NCBI GenBank assembly: GCA_023381535.1
Contig: JAMCSN010000014.1
Span: forward strand, 62,415 to 126,414
Direction of reading: 5' to 3'
Origin: Bacteroidota bacterium
GTDB taxonomy: Bacteria; Bacteroidota; Ignavibacteria; Ignavibacteriales; Melioribacteraceae
DNA length: 64,000 nt
The notes below the pieces were generated by a model, which saw nothing but the letters and a program-made list of their open reading frames with translations, was not told the DNA's origin and did not search any database. The stretch's first letter is position 1. Each line of letters starts with the position of its first letter. A program made the position numbers and the translations under genes. Below are positions 63,735 to 64,000 of this stretch, in pieces.

Positions 63735-64000
63735 TTATAAACCTTCCTCACTCAACAAATAGCTCATCAATGCAATCGAAGAAGTTCCTAATTCCATTTC
63801 ACGCGGACTGACTACTTCCAAAACATCATTAGCAGAATGATGCAAATCCATATAACGCTGATCATCCGGAACGTATCCCAACCAAGCTTTGGCATTTTTA
63901 ATTTGATCAACGTCTCCGCCGCTTCCGCCTTTACGGATCCAATCGATATAAGTTTTATTAAGAATTGGCAGCCAGCTTTGCATCTTTAATAAAGAAAGGG
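63735..64000 (-). CDS. C-terminal end of an M28-family zinc peptidase (partial)
   Basis: The frame is open through the right edge. The visible 88 residues contain KNAKAWLGYVPDDQRYMDLHHSANDVLEVVSPREMELG, read as the C-terminal metal-ligand His region (DLHHSANDVLEVV) of M28 aminopeptidases. The internal ATG at 63983 is not a real start. Confidence 0.75.
   Translation of the reverse strand, partial: LSLLKMQSWLPILNKTYIDWIRKGGSGGDVDQIKNAKAWLGYVPDDQRYMDLHHSANDVLEVVSPREMELGTSSIALMSYLLSEEGL

Overview
The window is a gene-dense, low-to-moderate GC stretch of a Gram-negative bacterial chromosome. I infer a member of the Ignavibacteria (Chlorobi/Bacteroidota side). The clues are an 11-subunit complex I operon without nuoEFG, an atpDC pair separate from the other ATP synthase genes, a fused E1 alpha/beta 2-oxoacid dehydrogenase, a VorB/KorA-type ferredoxin oxidoreductase, HydG/HydE, a membrane pyrophosphatase and weak Shine-Dalgarno sequences at many genes. 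No search was run, so the taxon is a judgement. Both window ends cut through a gene.

Layout. 1-3700: a partial exported protein, then lolC-lolC-lolD on the minus strand. 3760-4900: a Pro-Arg-His-Glu tRNA cluster whose Pro and Glu members are followed by tandem, tRNA-derived repeats carrying hairpin inserts. 5038-11262 (plus): a PlsC-like acyltransferase, LD-carboxypeptidase, hydG, hydE, a TPR lipoprotein and a DUF58 protein. 11259-16980 (minus): a phosphohexomutase, then the metY-lysC-metX operon preceded by two methionine-rich leader peptides, each followed by its own intrinsic terminator. 17057-24842 (plus): nth, then lpd-lipB-E1-E2-lipA, a lipoylated 2-oxoacid dehydrogenase complex with its lipoate-handling enzymes. 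25235-27968: a four-subunit 2-oxoacid:ferredoxin oxidoreductase. 28100-29937: atpD-atpC. 30033-31431 (minus): sodA, an IscA/ErpA-type protein and a small unknown protein. 31535-42590 (minus): the nuoABCDHIJKLMN operon, whose gaps hold several kinds of small repeat, including an element with an S23/IVP four-helix-bundle gene. 42682-47409: a SPOR protein, MsrB, a SnoaL-like exported protein, an EamA and a MATE transporter. 47686-50253: a broken TPR gene, tatA and htpG. 50360-55950: a pyrophosphatase, an ammonium channel and an APC permease. 55940-59694 (minus): tonB-exbD-exbB, a DedA protein and an MFS transporter. 60019-64000: a b-type cytochrome, a YwqK/TonB-C protein, a thioredoxin-fold protein, a Trp-rich DUF6600-type exported protein with a sigma-54-like promoter, and the end of an M28 peptidase.

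How the genes fit together. The ferredoxin oxidoreductase makes reduced ferredoxin, which a complex I lacking the NADH module could oxidise. Ion gradients from complex I and the pyrophosphatase could drive ATP synthase. metY, lysC and metX supply methionine through O-acetylhomoserine, and their leader looks like a translation-coupled attenuator sensing charged Met-tRNA.

The two most unusual signals are the tandem Met-leader attenuators (16594-16980) and the double-hairpin inserts of exactly 22 nt at the same T-loop position in copies of two different tRNA 3' ends (3905-4153 and 4431-4894).
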